Positions 1 to 8,483 of a DNA stretch of 64,000 bases are shown here, in pieces. The stretch comes from Mycobacterium sp. SMC-2 (GTDB taxonomy: Bacteria > Actinomycetota > Actinomycetes > Mycobacteriales > Mycobacteriaceae). Position 1 is the first letter of the stretch. Every line of letters begins with the position of its first letter. Both the position numbers and the translations under genes were made by a program. Where the stretch lies: positions 2,914,001 through 2,978,000 of the forward strand of contig NZ_CP079863.1 in NCBI RefSeq assembly GCF_025263485.1, written 5' to 3'. The notes under the pieces were generated by a model that was not told the origin of the DNA, ran no database searches, and saw only the letters and a list, made by a program, of their open reading frames with translations.

Positions 1-1
1 A

Positions 2-880
2 CGTCCAGACGGCGGGGCCGGCATCGACGTCGTTCTGGTCACCGGACTGTCGGGGGCCGGGCGGGGTACGGCAGCCAAGGTGCTCGAGGACCTCGGCTGG
101 TACGTGGCCGACAACCTGCCGCCCCAGCTGATCACGCGCATGGTCGATTTCGGCATGGACGCGGGGTCGCGCATCACCCGGCTGGCGGTGGTGATGGACG
201 TGCGGTCGCGCGGCTTCACCGGCGACCTCGATGAGGTGCGCACCGAGCTCGCCACCCGCAACATCACCCCGCGCGTCGTGTTCATGGAGGCATCCGACGA
301 CATGCTGGTGCGGCGCTACGAACAGAACCGCCGCAGCCACCCGCTGCAGGGCGACCAAACCCTGGCCGAGGGCATCGCCGCCGAGCGCCGCATGCTCGCC
401 CCGGTGCGCGCCACGGCCGACCTGATCATCGACACCTCCACGCTGTCGGTGCGCGAGTTGCGGGAGAGCATCGAGCGCGCGTTCGGCGGCGACGCCACCA
501 CGTCCATCAGCGTCACCGTCGAGTCGTTCGGGTTCAAGTACGGCCTGCCGATGGACGCCGACATGGTGATGGACGTGCGGTTCCTGCCCAACCCGCACTG
601 GGTCGACGAGCTGCGTCCGCTCACCGGACAGGACCCCGCGGTCAGCGAATACGTGTTGAGTCAGCCCGGCGCCGCGGACTTTCTCGACGCCTACCATCGG
701 TTGCTGTCCCTGGTCGTCGACGGCTACCGCCGGGAGGGCAAGCGCTACATGACGGTCGCCATCGGCTGCACCGGCGGCAAGCACCGCAGCGTCGCGATCG
801 CCGAGGCGCTGATGCGGCTGCTGAAGGCCAATCCTCAACTGTCGGTGCGGGTGCTGCACCGGGATCTGGGCCGCGAATGA
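2..880 (+). CDS. rapZ: RapZ-family nucleotide-binding protein (5' truncated)
   Basis: P-loop protein of the RapZ/YvcJ family (Rv1421 type). In enterobacteria RapZ is an RNase adaptor controlling amino-sugar synthesis; the mycobacterial role is less clear. The reading frame is open from base 2, so the true start lies upstream of the window. The first ATG/GTG-type codon inside it (base 80) falls after the Walker A motif GLSGAGRGT and would delete it. The C-terminal signature GCTGGKHRSVAIAE is present and the protein ends HRDLGRE. The stop overlaps the start of the next gene by 4 nt (ATGA), as expected for the uvrC-rapZ-cuvA-whiA operon. The 5' truncation is only a window edge effect. Confidence 0.95.
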   Translation, partial: RPDGGAGIDVVLVTGLSGAGRGTAAKVLEDLGWYVADNLPPQLITRMVDFGMDAGSRITRLAVVMDVRSRGFTGDLDEVRTELATRNITPRVVFMEASDDMLVRRYEQNRRSHPLQGDQTLAEGIAAERRMLAPVRATADLIIDTSTLSVRELRESIERAFGGDATTSISVTVESFGFKYGLPMDADMVMDVRFLPNPHWVDELRPLTGQDPAVSEYVLSQPGAADFLDAYHRLLSLVVDGYRREGKRYMTVAIGCTGGKHRSVAIAEALMRLLKANPQLSVRVLHRDLGRE

Positions 881-1953
881 GCGCGCCGACGAATCGGGGC
901 ATCGTAGCGCTGGGCGGTGGACATGGCCTGTACGCGACGCTGTCCGCGGCACGCCGGCTGACTCCTCACGTCACCGCAGTGGTGACCGTCGCCGACGACG
1001 GTGGCTCGTCCGGGCGGCTGCGCAGCGAATTAAATGTGGTGCCGCCGGGTGACCTCCGAATGGCATTGGCGGCCTTGGCATCTGACAGCCCGCACGGCCG
1101 GCTGTGGGCGACCATTCTGCAGCACCGGTTCGGGGGCAACGGGGCGCTGGCCGGGCACCCGATCGGCAACCTGCTGCTCGCCGGGCTGTCGGAGGTGCTG
1201 GCCGATCCGGTGGCCGCCCTCGACGAGTTGGGCCGCATCCTCGGCGTCAAGGGCAGGGTGTTGCCGATGTGCCCGATCGCGCTGCAGATCGAGGCCGACG
1301 TCTCGGGGCTGGAGACCGATCCGCGGATATTCCGGCTGATTCGCGGCCAGGTCGCGATCGCCACCACACCGGGCAAGGTGCGGCGGGTGCGGCTGCTGCC
1401 GTCCGATCCGCCGGCGACCCGGCAGGCGGTCGACGCCATCATGGCCGCCGACCTCGTGGTGCTGGGTCCCGGCTCGTGGTTCACCAGCGTGATCCCGCAC
1501 GTGCTGGTGCCGGGGCTGGCGGCGGCGCTGCGGGCCACCACCGCCCGTCGGGCGCTGGTGCTCAATCTGGTGGCCGAACCGGGGGAGACGGCCGGCTTCT
1601 CCGTCGAGCGTCATCTGCACGTGCTGGCGCAACATGCGCCGGGATTCACGGTGCACGACATCATCATCGACGCCGAACGGGTGCCCGGCGAGCGGGAGCG
1701 GGAGCAACTGCGCCGGACCGCGACGCTGCTTTCCGCCGAGGTCCACTTCGCCGACGTGGCCCGACCTGGTACACCTTTACATGATCCAGGCAAGCTCGCG
1801 GCGGCCCTGGACGGCGTCCGGGCGGCCCACAAGGGCACGGGAGCGCCTCCGTTCACAGCCACCGCGGATATTCGGGTCGACGGTGCAAGTCCACAACCCG
1901 GTGGAAATGGACCGGGCGGCAGCGGACCGAGGAGTGACGACGCGTGGCGATGA
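877..1953 (+). CDS. cuvA: CuvA/YvcK-family gluconeogenesis factor
   Basis: CofD-like/YvcK protein of 358 aa, the orthologue of Rv1422 (CuvA), which links nutrient use to polar cell-wall growth in mycobacteria. The nucleotide-sugar-binding fold starts with [15 protein letters not shown]. The family motif [11 protein letters not shown] lies at about residue 41, followed by GHPIGNLLL and [15 protein letters not shown]. The ATG overlaps the rapZ stop by 4 nt, and the 3' end overlaps the whiA start, giving a tightly coupled operon. The C-terminal 40 residues are low-complexity (Gly/Pro-rich) and are probably flexible. Confidence 0.94.
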   Translation: MSAPTNRGIVALGGGHGLYATLSAARRLTPHVTAVVTVADDGGSSGRLRSELNVVPPGDLRMALAALASDSPHGRLWATILQHRFGGNGALAGHPIGNLLLAGLSEVLADPVAALDELGRILGVKGRVLPMCPIALQIEADVSGLETDPRIFRLIRGQVAIATTPGKVRRVRLLPSDPPATRQAVDAIMAADLVVLGPGSWFTSVIPHVLVPGLAAALRATTARRALVLNLVAEPGETAGFSVERHLHVLAQHAPGFTVHDIIIDAERVPGEREREQLRRTATLLSAEVHFADVARPGTPLHDPGKLAAALDGVRAAHKGTGAPPFTATADIRVDGASPQPGGNGPGGSGPRSDDAWR

Positions 1954-2927
1954 CGACCGAAGTCAAGGACGAACTCAGCCGCCTGATCGTGAAGTCGGTC
2001 AGCGCGCGCCGCGCGGAGGTCACGTCGCTGCTCCGGTTTGCCGGCGGGCTGCACATCGTCGGCGGCCGGGTGGTCGTGGAAGCCGAGGTGGACCTGGGCA
2101 ACGTCGCGCGCCGGCTGCGTAAGGACATCTTCGAGCTCTACGGCTACAACGCGGTCGTTCATGTGTTGTCGGCCAGCGGGATTCGCAAGACCACCCGCTA
2201 CGTGCTGCGGGTGGCCAACGACGGCGAGGCGCTGGCCCGCCAGACCGGGCTGCTCGACAACCGCGGCCGGCCGGTGCGCGGCCTGCCCGCCCAGGTGGTG
2301 GGCGGCAGCGTCGCCGACGCCGAAGCCGCCTGGCGCGGTGCCTTCCTGGCGCACGGGTCGCTGACCGAGCCGGGACGCTCGTCGGCCCTGGAGGTCAGCT
2401 GTCCCGGACCGGAGGCCGCGCTGGCGTTGGTGGGCGCGGCCCGCCGGCTCGGGGTGAGCGCGAAGGCCCGCGAGGTGCGCGGCGCCGACCGGGTGGTGGT
2501 GCGGGACGGCGAGGCGATCGGCGCATTGCTGACCCGGATGGGCGCCCAGGACACCCGGCTCATCTGGGAGGAGCGCCGGATGCGCCGCGAGGTGCGTGCG
2601 ACGGCCAACCGGCTCGCCAACTTCGACGATGCCAACCTGCGCCGCTCGGCGCGGGCCGCGGTCGCGGCGGCCGCCCGGGTGGAGCGCGCGCTGGAGATTC
2701 TCGGCGACACCGTCCCCGACCACCTCGCCTCGGCCGGCAAGCTGCGCGTCGAGCACCGGCAGGCCTCACTGGAGGAGCTCGGCCGGCTCGCCGACCCGCC
2801 GATGACGAAAGACGCTGTGGCCGGGCGTATTCGGCGGTTGTTGTCGATGGCCGACCGCAAGGCCAAGATCGAAGGCATTCCCGACACCGAGTCGGCGGTG
2901 ACGCCGGACCTGCTCGAGGACGCCTAA
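1944..2927 (+). CDS. whiA: WhiA sporulation/division transcription regulator
   Basis: WhiA orthologue (Rv1423 type). It has a degenerate LAGLIDADG homing-endonuclease-like N-terminal part (about residues 1-200) and a C-terminal helix-turn-helix (about 275-315, around [21 protein letters not shown]). In actinobacteria it acts with WhiB to control cell-division genes. The frame opens at GTG 1944; an ATG at 1950 gives an ATGA overlap with the cuvA stop and matches the MTTEVKDE start typical of mycobacteria, so it is the likelier start. Third gene of the rapZ-cuvA-whiA unit. The Rv1424c gene that follows in H37Rv is absent here; the next gene begins 52 nt downstream. Confidence 0.95.
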   Translation: MAMTTEVKDELSRLIVKSVSARRAEVTSLLRFAGGLHIVGGRVVVEAEVDLGNVARRLRKDIFELYGYNAVVHVLSASGIRKTTRYVLRVANDGEALARQTGLLDNRGRPVRGLPAQVVGGSVADAEAAWRGAFLAHGSLTEPGRSSALEVSCPGPEAALALVGAARRLGVSAKAREVRGADRVVVRDGEAIGALLTRMGAQDTRLIWEERRMRREVRATANRLANFDDANLRRSARAAVAAAARVERALEILGDTVPDHLASAGKLRVEHRQASLEELGRLADPPMTKDAVAGRIRRLLSMADRKAKIEGIPDTESAVTPDLLEDA

Positions 2928-2979
2928 CTGGTCGCGCGAATCGCTGTTCGCAACAGTCACGGGGGGCTACGGTCGGGGG

Positions 2980-4368
2980 ATGAAACGGCTTTCGAGCGTT
3001 GATGCGGCGTTTTGGTCGGCCGAAACCGCGGGCTGGCACATGCACGTGGGCGCACTTGCGATTTGCGACCCGAAGGACGCGCCCGAGTACAGCTTTCAGC
3101 GGCTGCGCGAACTGATCATCGAGCGGCTGCCCGAGCTGCCGCAGCTGCGCTGGCGGGTCGCCGGGGCGCCGCTCGGGTTGGACCGGCCGTGGTTCGTCGA
3201 AGACGAGGAGCTGGACATCGACTTCCACATCCGGCGCATCGCCGTCCCGTCGCCAGGGGGTCGCCGCGAGCTCGAGGAGCTGGTGGGCCGGCTGATGTCC
3301 TACAAGCTGGACCGCTCCCGGCCGCTGTGGGAGATGTGGGTGATCGAGGGCGTCGAGGGCGGCCAGGTCGCGTCGCTGACCAAGATGCACCACGCCATCG
3401 TCGACGGCGTCTCGGGCGCCGGCCTGGGTGAAATCCTCTTGGACGTCACGCCGGAACCCCGCCCGCCGCAACGGGATACAGTGGGATCGCTGGTGGGATC
3501 GAAGATTCCGGGCATCGAACGGCGGGCGGTGGGCGCGCTGATCAACCTCGGCGTCAAGACGCCCTTCCGCATCGCCCGGCTCGTGGAGCAGACCGTGCGC
3601 CAGCAGGTCGCCGCGCTGGGCGTGAGCGGCCGGCCCCCGCGTTACTTCGAAGCGCCCAAGACCCGGTTCAACGCGCCCGTGTCGCCGCACCGGCGGATCA
3701 CCGGCTGCCGCGTCGAGCTGGCCCGGGCCAAGGCCGTCAAGGACGCCTACGGCGTCAAGCTCAACGACGTCGTGCTGGCGCTGGTGGCCGGCGCGGCCCG
3801 CGAGTACTTGCAGAAGCGCGGCGAGCTGCCCGCCAAACCGCTGATCGCCCAGATCCCCGTCTCCACCCGCACCGATGACAACAAGGACGACGTCGGCAAC
3901 CAGGTGAGCTCGATGACGGTGTCGCTCGCCACCCACATCGACGATCCGGCCGAGCGGTTGCGGGCCATCCACGAAAGCACCCAGAACGCCAAGCTGATGG
4001 CCAAGGCGTTGTCGGCCCACCAGATCATGGGGCTGACCGAGACGACGCCGCCGGGGCTGCTGCAGTTGGCCGCCCGGGCCTACACGGCCAGCGGGTTGTC
4101 GCGAAACCTGGCCCCCATCAACCTGGTTGTCTCCAATGTGCCGGGCCCGCCGTTCCCGTTGTACATGGCCGGCGCCCGACTGGCTTCGCTGGTGCCGCTC
4201 GGGCCGCCCGTCATGGACGTCGCGCTGAACATCACCTGCTTCTCCTACACCGACTATTTGGACTTCGGCTTCGTGACCACGCCCGAGGTGGCCAACGACA
4301 TCGACGACATGGCCGACCGCATCGAGCCGGCGCTCACCGAGTTGGAGAAGGCCGCCGCGCGGGAGTGA
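2980..4368 (+). CDS. Wax ester synthase/diacylglycerol acyltransferase (WS/DGAT) family protein
   Basis: 462-aa member of the mycobacterial Tgs/WS-DGAT family, equivalent to Rv1425. These enzymes transfer an acyl group from acyl-CoA to diacylglycerol or a long-chain alcohol, making storage lipid. The catalytic motif HHAIVDG is at residues 137-143 with both His and the Asp intact. The C-terminal motif [18 protein letters not shown] is also present. ATG 2980 follows a G-rich ribosome-binding stretch. It is followed by a copy of a dispersed repeat and then by the sterol cassette, so it marks the left edge of the accessory block. Confidence 0.92.
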   Translation: MKRLSSVDAAFWSAETAGWHMHVGALAICDPKDAPEYSFQRLRELIIERLPELPQLRWRVAGAPLGLDRPWFVEDEELDIDFHIRRIAVPSPGGRRELEELVGRLMSYKLDRSRPLWEMWVIEGVEGGQVASLTKMHHAIVDGVSGAGLGEILLDVTPEPRPPQRDTVGSLVGSKIPGIERRAVGALINLGVKTPFRIARLVEQTVRQQVAALGVSGRPPRYFEAPKTRFNAPVSPHRRITGCRVELARAKAVKDAYGVKLNDVVLALVAGAAREYLQKRGELPAKPLIAQIPVSTRTDDNKDDVGNQVSSMTVSLATHIDDPAERLRAIHESTQNAKLMAKALSAHQIMGLTETTPPGLLQLAARAYTASGLSRNLAPINLVVSNVPGPPFPLYMAGARLASLVPLGPPVMDVALNITCFSYTDYLDFGFVTTPEVANDIDDMADRIEPALTELEKAAARE

Positions 4369-4375
4369 GCGGCTC

Positions 4376-4406
4376 GCGGCGATCGCGAGCGCGGCGAAGC
4401 CGGGCG
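4376..4406. repeat. Single partial copy of dispersed GC-rich repeat
   Basis: 31 bp directly after the WS/DGAT stop are identical to the core of the 54-bp tandem unit at 16206-16363, read in the opposite orientation, and closely match the 57-bp unit at 44093. The shared core starts GCGGCGATCGCGAGCGCGG. The copy sits at the left edge of the sterol-gene block. See the tandem copies at 16.2 and 44.1 kb. Confidence 0.8.
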
Positions 4407-4509
4407 AAGCGTCGTCGTGCCATGGCCGACGCCGAGCCCGGCTGCGGGTGAACTCCGGAACAGATTTGGGACTTTCTGCCCTAGCGCGGGCCCGCAGTGA
4501 GGCCATAAC

Positions 4510-4523
4510 TAGAACGAGTTACA
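4510..4523. promoter_or_regulatory. KstR operator upstream of hsaA-like gene
   Basis: TAGAACGAGTTACA fits the mycobacterial KstR consensus TnnAACnnGTTnnA exactly. KstR is the TetR repressor of cholesterol catabolism, released by cholestenoyl-CoA intermediates. The site is about 100 nt upstream of the GTG of the hsaA-like gene, the first gene of the hsaA-cyp125 pair. Confidence 0.8.
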
Positions 4524-4577
4524 GTGCGCGGGTTATTGCCTCTGTACAGCAAAAACAATAAAATACTCGACGCTAGT

Positions 4578-4591
4578 TGCAACGTGCTCTA
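4578..4591. promoter_or_regulatory. Possible second, weaker KstR-like site
   Basis: TGCAACGTGCTCTA differs from TnnAACnnGTTnnA by one base (GCT for GTT) and is framed by CTAG on both sides. It is 35 nt upstream of the hsaA-like start, where a repressor would cover the transcription start. It is a one-mismatch match only, so it remains a suggestion. Confidence 0.4.
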
Positions 4592-4625
4592 GTCTTGTGA
4601 TCGAGTGCACGTCTGGAGGTGAGCA

Positions 4626-5810
4626 GTGACGTCCATTCAAGAAATCGGTGCCCAGTCCGTGTTGGCCGCCATCGACGATCTTTTGCCCAAGCTGCGGCAG
4701 CGGGCACAGGAAACCGAGGAACTGCGCCGGCTGCCCGATGCCACCGTCAGCGAGCTCCAAGAAATCGGCTTCTTCCGGCTGCTGCAGCCGGGGCAGTGGG
4801 GCGGGATGCAATGCGATCCAACGGTGTTCTTCGAGGCCGTCCGGCGCCTGGCCAGTGCGTGCGGGTCTACCGGGTGGGTGGCGTCGATCCTCGGCGTGCA
4901 CAACTGGCACGCGGCGCAGTTCGACCAGCAGGCCCAGGAGGACGTGTGGGGCAAGGACACGGGCGTGCGGATCTCCTCGTCATACGCCCCGATGGGCGCC
5001 GGTCAGGTGGTCGACGGTGGTTACCTGGTCAATGGATCGTGGAACTGGTCGTCGGGTTGCGACCACGCCACGTGGACCTTCGTCGGTGGCCCGGTGATCA
5101 AGGACGGCCAGCCGGTCGACTTCGGCAGCTTCTTGATCCCGATAAGCGATTACCGCATCGACGACGTCTGGCATGTTGTCGGCCTGAAGGGCACCGGCAG
5201 CAACACCTTGATAGTCAAGGACGTGTTCGTGCCCCGGCACCGGTTCCTGTCCTACAAGTCGATGAACGACCACACCGCCGGCGGGTTGGCGGTCAACACC
5301 GACCCGGTTTACAAGATGCCTTGGGGCACTATGCATCCCACCACGATCACAGCCCCCATCGTCGGCATGGCCTACGGCGCCTACGAATCCCACGTCGAGC
5401 ATCAAGGCCAGCGGGTGCGCGCCGCGTTCGCGGGCGAGAAGTCGAAAGACGACCCCTTCGCCAAGGTGCGTATCGCCGAGGCGGCCAGCGATATCGACGC
5501 TGCGTGGCGACAGCTGATGGGCAACGTCCGTGATGAGTACTCGTGTCTGGTGGCGGGTCAGGAGGTCCCGTTCGAGCTGCGGGCCCGGGCCCGTCGTGAC
5601 CAGGTGCGTGCCACCGCCCGCGCCATCGCCTCGATAGACCGTCTATTCGACGCCTCGGGTGCCACCGCGTTGGCCAATAGTGCTCCGCTGCAACGGTTCT
5701 GGCGCGACGCACACGCCGGCCGCGTGCACGCGGCCAACGATCCCGAGCGGGCCTACATGATCTTCGGTAACCACGAGTTCGGGCTGCCGCCCGGCGACAC
5801 GATGGTCTGA
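4626..5810 (+). CDS. hsaA: HsaA paralogue: flavin-dependent 3-HSA hydroxylase, oxygenase component
   Basis: 394 aa, the same length as H37Rv HsaA (Rv3570c), which I recall sharing long stretches such as PMGAGQVVDGGYLVNGSWNW and the C-terminal GNHEFGLPPGDTMV. HsaA belongs to the acyl-CoA-dehydrogenase-fold monooxygenases. It uses reduced flavin from HsaB to hydroxylate the phenol 3-HSA to a catechol during cholesterol A/B-ring breakdown. The GTG start follows a good ribosome-binding site, GGAGGTGAGCA. No hsaB reductase is adjacent, so a partner encoded elsewhere would be needed. It is 18 nt from the P450 gene, probably co-transcribed, and lies behind a KstR box. I take it as an additional copy because the canonical hsa cluster is in another genome region in mycobacteria; that second copy is not visible here. 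Confidence 0.88.
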   Translation: MTSIQEIGAQSVLAAIDDLLPKLRQRAQETEELRRLPDATVSELQEIGFFRLLQPGQWGGMQCDPTVFFEAVRRLASACGSTGWVASILGVHNWHAAQFDQQAQEDVWGKDTGVRISSSYAPMGAGQVVDGGYLVNGSWNWSSGCDHATWTFVGGPVIKDGQPVDFGSFLIPISDYRIDDVWHVVGLKGTGSNTLIVKDVFVPRHRFLSYKSMNDHTAGGLAVNTDPVYKMPWGTMHPTTITAPIVGMAYGAYESHVEHQGQRVRAAFAGEKSKDDPFAKVRIAEAASDIDAAWRQLMGNVRDEYSCLVAGQEVPFELRARARRDQVRATARAIASIDRLFDASGATALANSAPLQRFWRDAHAGRVHAANDPERAYMIFGNHEFGLPPGDTMV

Positions 5811-5828
5811 ATCGCAGAGGAGCCACCG

Positions 5829-7079
5829 ATGACCTGCCCCCACCTTCCCCCCGGCTTCGACCCGACCGACCCGGACATCTACGCCAAGCGCTTACCCGTC
5901 GAGGAGCTCGCCGAGCTGCGCCACAACGCGCCCATTTGGTGGTGTGACCAGCCGATCGGCAAGGGTGGCTTCAACGACGGCGGCTTCTGGGTGGTGACCA
6001 AGCACAAGGACGTGAAGGAGGTTTCGCTGCGCAACGACGTCTTCTCCAGCTGGCTCAACGGTGCCATTCCGCGCTTCGCCGACGACATGAAGCGCGAAGA
6101 CATCGACCTGCAGCGGTTGGTTCTGCTCAACATGGATCCCCCGCAGCACACCCGGCTGCGGAGGATCATCTCGCGCGGATTCACGCCGCGCGCCATCGGC
6201 AGGCTGCGCGACGAGCTCAACGAGCGTGCGCAGGCCATCGCCAAGGCCGCCGCCGCCGGGGGTTCCGGCGATTTCGTCGAGCAGGTCGCGTGCGAACTGC
6301 CGCTGCAGGCCATCGCCGGGCTGCTCGGTGTGCCCCAGGAGGACCGCGGCAAGCTGTTCCGGTGGTCCAACGAGATGACCGGCGCCGAGGACCCCGAGTA
6401 CGCGCACATCGATCCCAAGGCGTCCTCGGCGGAGGTGCTGGCCTACGCCATGAAAATGGCCGAGATCAAGGCCGAAAATCCCGGCGACGACATCGTTTCC
6501 ACGCTGCTGCAGGCGGATATCGACGGCGAGAAACTCTCCGACGACGAGTTCGGCTTTTTCGTCATGATGCTGGCGGTCGCCGGTAACGAGACCACCCGCA
6601 ATTCGATCACCCAAGGCATGATGGCGTTCGTCGACTTCCCCGACCAGTGGGAGCTGTACAAGAAGGAGCGCCCGGAGACTGCGGCAGACGAGATCGTCCG
6701 GTGGGCCACCCCGGTTACCGCGTTCCAGCGCACCGCCAACCAGGACACCGAACTGTCGGGGGTGACGATCAAGAAGGGCCAGCGGGTGTTGATGTTCTAC
6801 CGCTCAGCCAACTTCGACGAGGACGTCTTCACCGATCCGTTCAAGTTCGACATCTTGCGTAACCCCAACCCGCACGTCGGATTTGGCGGCACCGGCGAGC
6901 ACTACTGCATCGGCGCCAACCTGGCCAAGTTGACGATCAACCTCATGTTCAACGCCATCGCCGACCACATGCCGGACCTCACGCCCATTTCGAAACCGGA
7001 GCGGATCCGGTCGGGGTGGCTCAACGGCATCAAGCACTGGCAAGTCGACTACACCGGCAAGTGTCCAATCGCCCACTGA
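5829..7079 (+). CDS. cyp125: CYP125-family cytochrome P450 (steroid C26/27 monooxygenase)
   Basis: 416-aa P450 very like H37Rv CYP125 (Rv3545c), which oxidises the cholesterol/cholestenone side chain at the terminal methyl. The I-helix oxygen-activation motif AGNETT is at 251-256, the ExxR pair at E288/R291, and the haem ligand Cys360 in FGGTGEHYCIG. It lacks the longer N-terminal extension I recall in Rv3545c and starts MTCPHLPPGFDP. ATG 5829 follows GAGGAG. Second gene after the KstR box, 18 nt behind hsaA. No ferredoxin or reductase gene is adjacent. Convergent with kshA, with a perfect inverted repeat across its 3' end. Confidence 0.9.
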   Translation: MTCPHLPPGFDPTDPDIYAKRLPVEELAELRHNAPIWWCDQPIGKGGFNDGGFWVVTKHKDVKEVSLRNDVFSSWLNGAIPRFADDMKREDIDLQRLVLLNMDPPQHTRLRRIISRGFTPRAIGRLRDELNERAQAIAKAAAAGGSGDFVEQVACELPLQAIAGLLGVPQEDRGKLFRWSNEMTGAEDPEYAHIDPKASSAEVLAYAMKMAEIKAENPGDDIVSTLLQADIDGEKLSDDEFGFFVMMLAVAGNETTRNSITQGMMAFVDFPDQWELYKKERPETAADEIVRWATPVTAFQRTANQDTELSGVTIKKGQRVLMFYRSANFDEDVFTDPFKFDILRNPNPHVGFGGTGEHYCIGANLAKLTINLMFNAIADHMPDLTPISKPERIRSGWLNGIKHWQVDYTGKCPIAH

Positions 7080-7109
7080 ATGGCGCGACGAATCCGCTTG
7101 CCGGTGTAG
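7049..7109. terminator. 13-bp perfect inverted repeat across the cyp125 3' end
   Basis: CTACACCGGCAAG (7049-7061, inside the last codons of cyp125) is repeated as its exact reverse complement at 7097-7109, after a 35-nt loop containing the stop codon. It lies between the convergent cyp125 and kshA genes, so it could serve as a bidirectional terminator. There is no T-tract. It could also be a scar from rearrangement, since the downstream arm copies coding sequence. Confidence 0.55.
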
Positions 7110-7126
7110 GCAATTGACGCGGCCTC

Positions 7127-8272
7127 CTATTGGGGCTGCTCTATCTTGGGCCGCAGATTCTCTTCCACCTCGGCGCGCCAGTGCTCGTTCGCGGCGGTGG
7201 TGTCGACCTCATACTCGAAGCGGTCGGTCATCTGTGGCGTGACGTCGGCGGCATCCTCATAGAACTGCTGATACCAGCGGCGCAGCTGATAGACCGGGCC
7301 ATCCTCTTCGACCAGCAACGGGTTTTCGATCCGAGTCTTGTGCTTCCAGATCTCGACATCCTGCAGGAAGCCCATGCTGACGCCATCGGTGAACGCTTTG
7401 GACAGCCTCTCGGTTGCGGCCTCGTCCATGCCCTCGGGCTTCCGCACGATGATGCCCCACTGCAGCATGAAGGAGTCCTGCGTGACCGGGTAGTGGCAGT
7501 TGACGAGGATCGACTCCACTTTGTAGCCGCCGTAACTGTTGTGTAGCCAGTTGATCATGAACGACGGGCCGAAGTAGGAGGCCTCGGAATCCAGAGTTTG
7601 TTCACCGGTGTAGTGCGAACCGCCGAGCAGCACATCGGGCCGGCCGACGGTGCGCAGGTATTGCGAAGCGATATGGCCCTCGAAGACGTTCTTGAAGTAC
7701 GTCGGGAAGCCGTAGTGGATGTAGAAGAAGTGCGCCATGTCGACGATGTTGTCGACGATCTCGCGGCAGTTCGAACCCTCGATGAGCTCACTGCGCCACC
7801 GCCAGTCGGTCCATGCGGGGCTAGCGGCCTCGGGAATGTCGGGGATCTGTAATTCCGGTGACGGCAAGTTGCCTTCGTGGTCGTGCCAGACGAACAACAG
7901 ACCGTTGTGCACCTCGGTAAGCCAAGAGCGGGTGCGTGCCATTTTTGGTGTGCGCTTGGCGTACGGCACCTGCTTGCACCTGCCGTCGCCGCCCCACCGC
8001 CAGTCGTGAAACGGGCATGCGACCGTGTCGCCCTTGACCATGCCCTGCGACAGGTCTCCGCCCATGTGCCGGCAGTACGCGTCGAGGACTCGCAGATTGT
8101 GGTCGGTGTCGGCGAAGACGACCAGCTTGGTGCCGAAGATGTTGACCGGGTGTGGCTTGCCGTCGAGGAAGTCCTTGGCCACACCCAGGCAGTGCCACCC
8201 GCGGGCGAACCGGGTCGGCAACGTTCCGACGTCTATTTCCCGGACGCCGACCCCAGCGGTGTCGATACTCAC
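7127..8272 (-). CDS. kshA: KshA paralogue: 3-ketosteroid-9-alpha-hydroxylase, Rieske oxygenase component
   Basis: 381-aa Rieske non-haem iron oxygenase closely resembling KshA (Rv3526), which 9-alpha-hydroxylates ketosteroids so that ring B opens. The Rieske ligands are C67-x-H69 (CRHMGGDL) and C86-x2-H89 (CPFHDWRW). The mononuclear iron region DMAHFFYIH supplies H181 and H186, with a later Asp in LQDVEIWKH. The start is GTG at 8272. A KstR box lies 32 nt upstream. The electron-donor partner KshB is not encoded nearby. It is convergent with cyp125, so the cassette has two separate promoters. Presumably a paralogue of a copy in the main cholesterol region. Confidence 0.9.
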   Translation of the reverse strand: MSIDTAGVGVREIDVGTLPTRFARGWHCLGVAKDFLDGKPHPVNIFGTKLVVFADTDHNLRVLDAYCRHMGGDLSQGMVKGDTVACPFHDWRWGGDGRCKQVPYAKRTPKMARTRSWLTEVHNGLLFVWHDHEGNLPSPELQIPDIPEAASPAWTDWRWRSELIEGSNCREIVDNIVDMAHFFYIHYGFPTYFKNVFEGHIASQYLRTVGRPDVLLGGSHYTGEQTLDSEASYFGPSFMINWLHNSYGGYKVESILVNCHYPVTQDSFMLQWGIIVRKPEGMDEAATERLSKAFTDGVSMGFLQDVEIWKHKTRIENPLLVEEDGPVYQLRRWYQQFYEDAADVTPQMTDRFEYEVDTTAANEHWRAEVEENLRPKIEQPQ

Positions 8273-8303
8273 TCCGCGCCTCCACTAGCTGACTAGTCCG
8301 AAC

Positions 8304-8317
8304 TAGAACACGTTACA
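8304..8317. promoter_or_regulatory. KstR operator upstream of kshA-like gene
   Basis: TAGAACACGTTACA is an exact match to TnnAACnnGTTnnA, placed 32 nt upstream of the kshA GTG start. The flanks contain further CTAG-type symmetric elements (8293-8306 and around 8380). With the box at 4510 it puts both divergent ends of the cassette under the same repressor. Confidence 0.8.
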
Positions 8318-8483
8318 GTTTCCGCCCACCAGCCGTGCAGGAATGCAGGCTAAAGCCACTAAATATGTGACTTATTGCCCTAGTCGAACTAGCCTTGCTC
8401 GATCTCGCGCCCTGAGCTGATCAGTGGCCGGGATGCACACCACGCCCGCGCGGAGCCGGGCGCTTGCGGCTCGCGGCCGGACG

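Noticed and set aside
2560..4506. 648-aa open frame antisense to whiA and the WS/DGAT gene
   Set aside because: High-GC codon bias of the real genes leaves antisense frames open. The product is low-complexity and matches nothing, while the plus-strand genes have full motifs.
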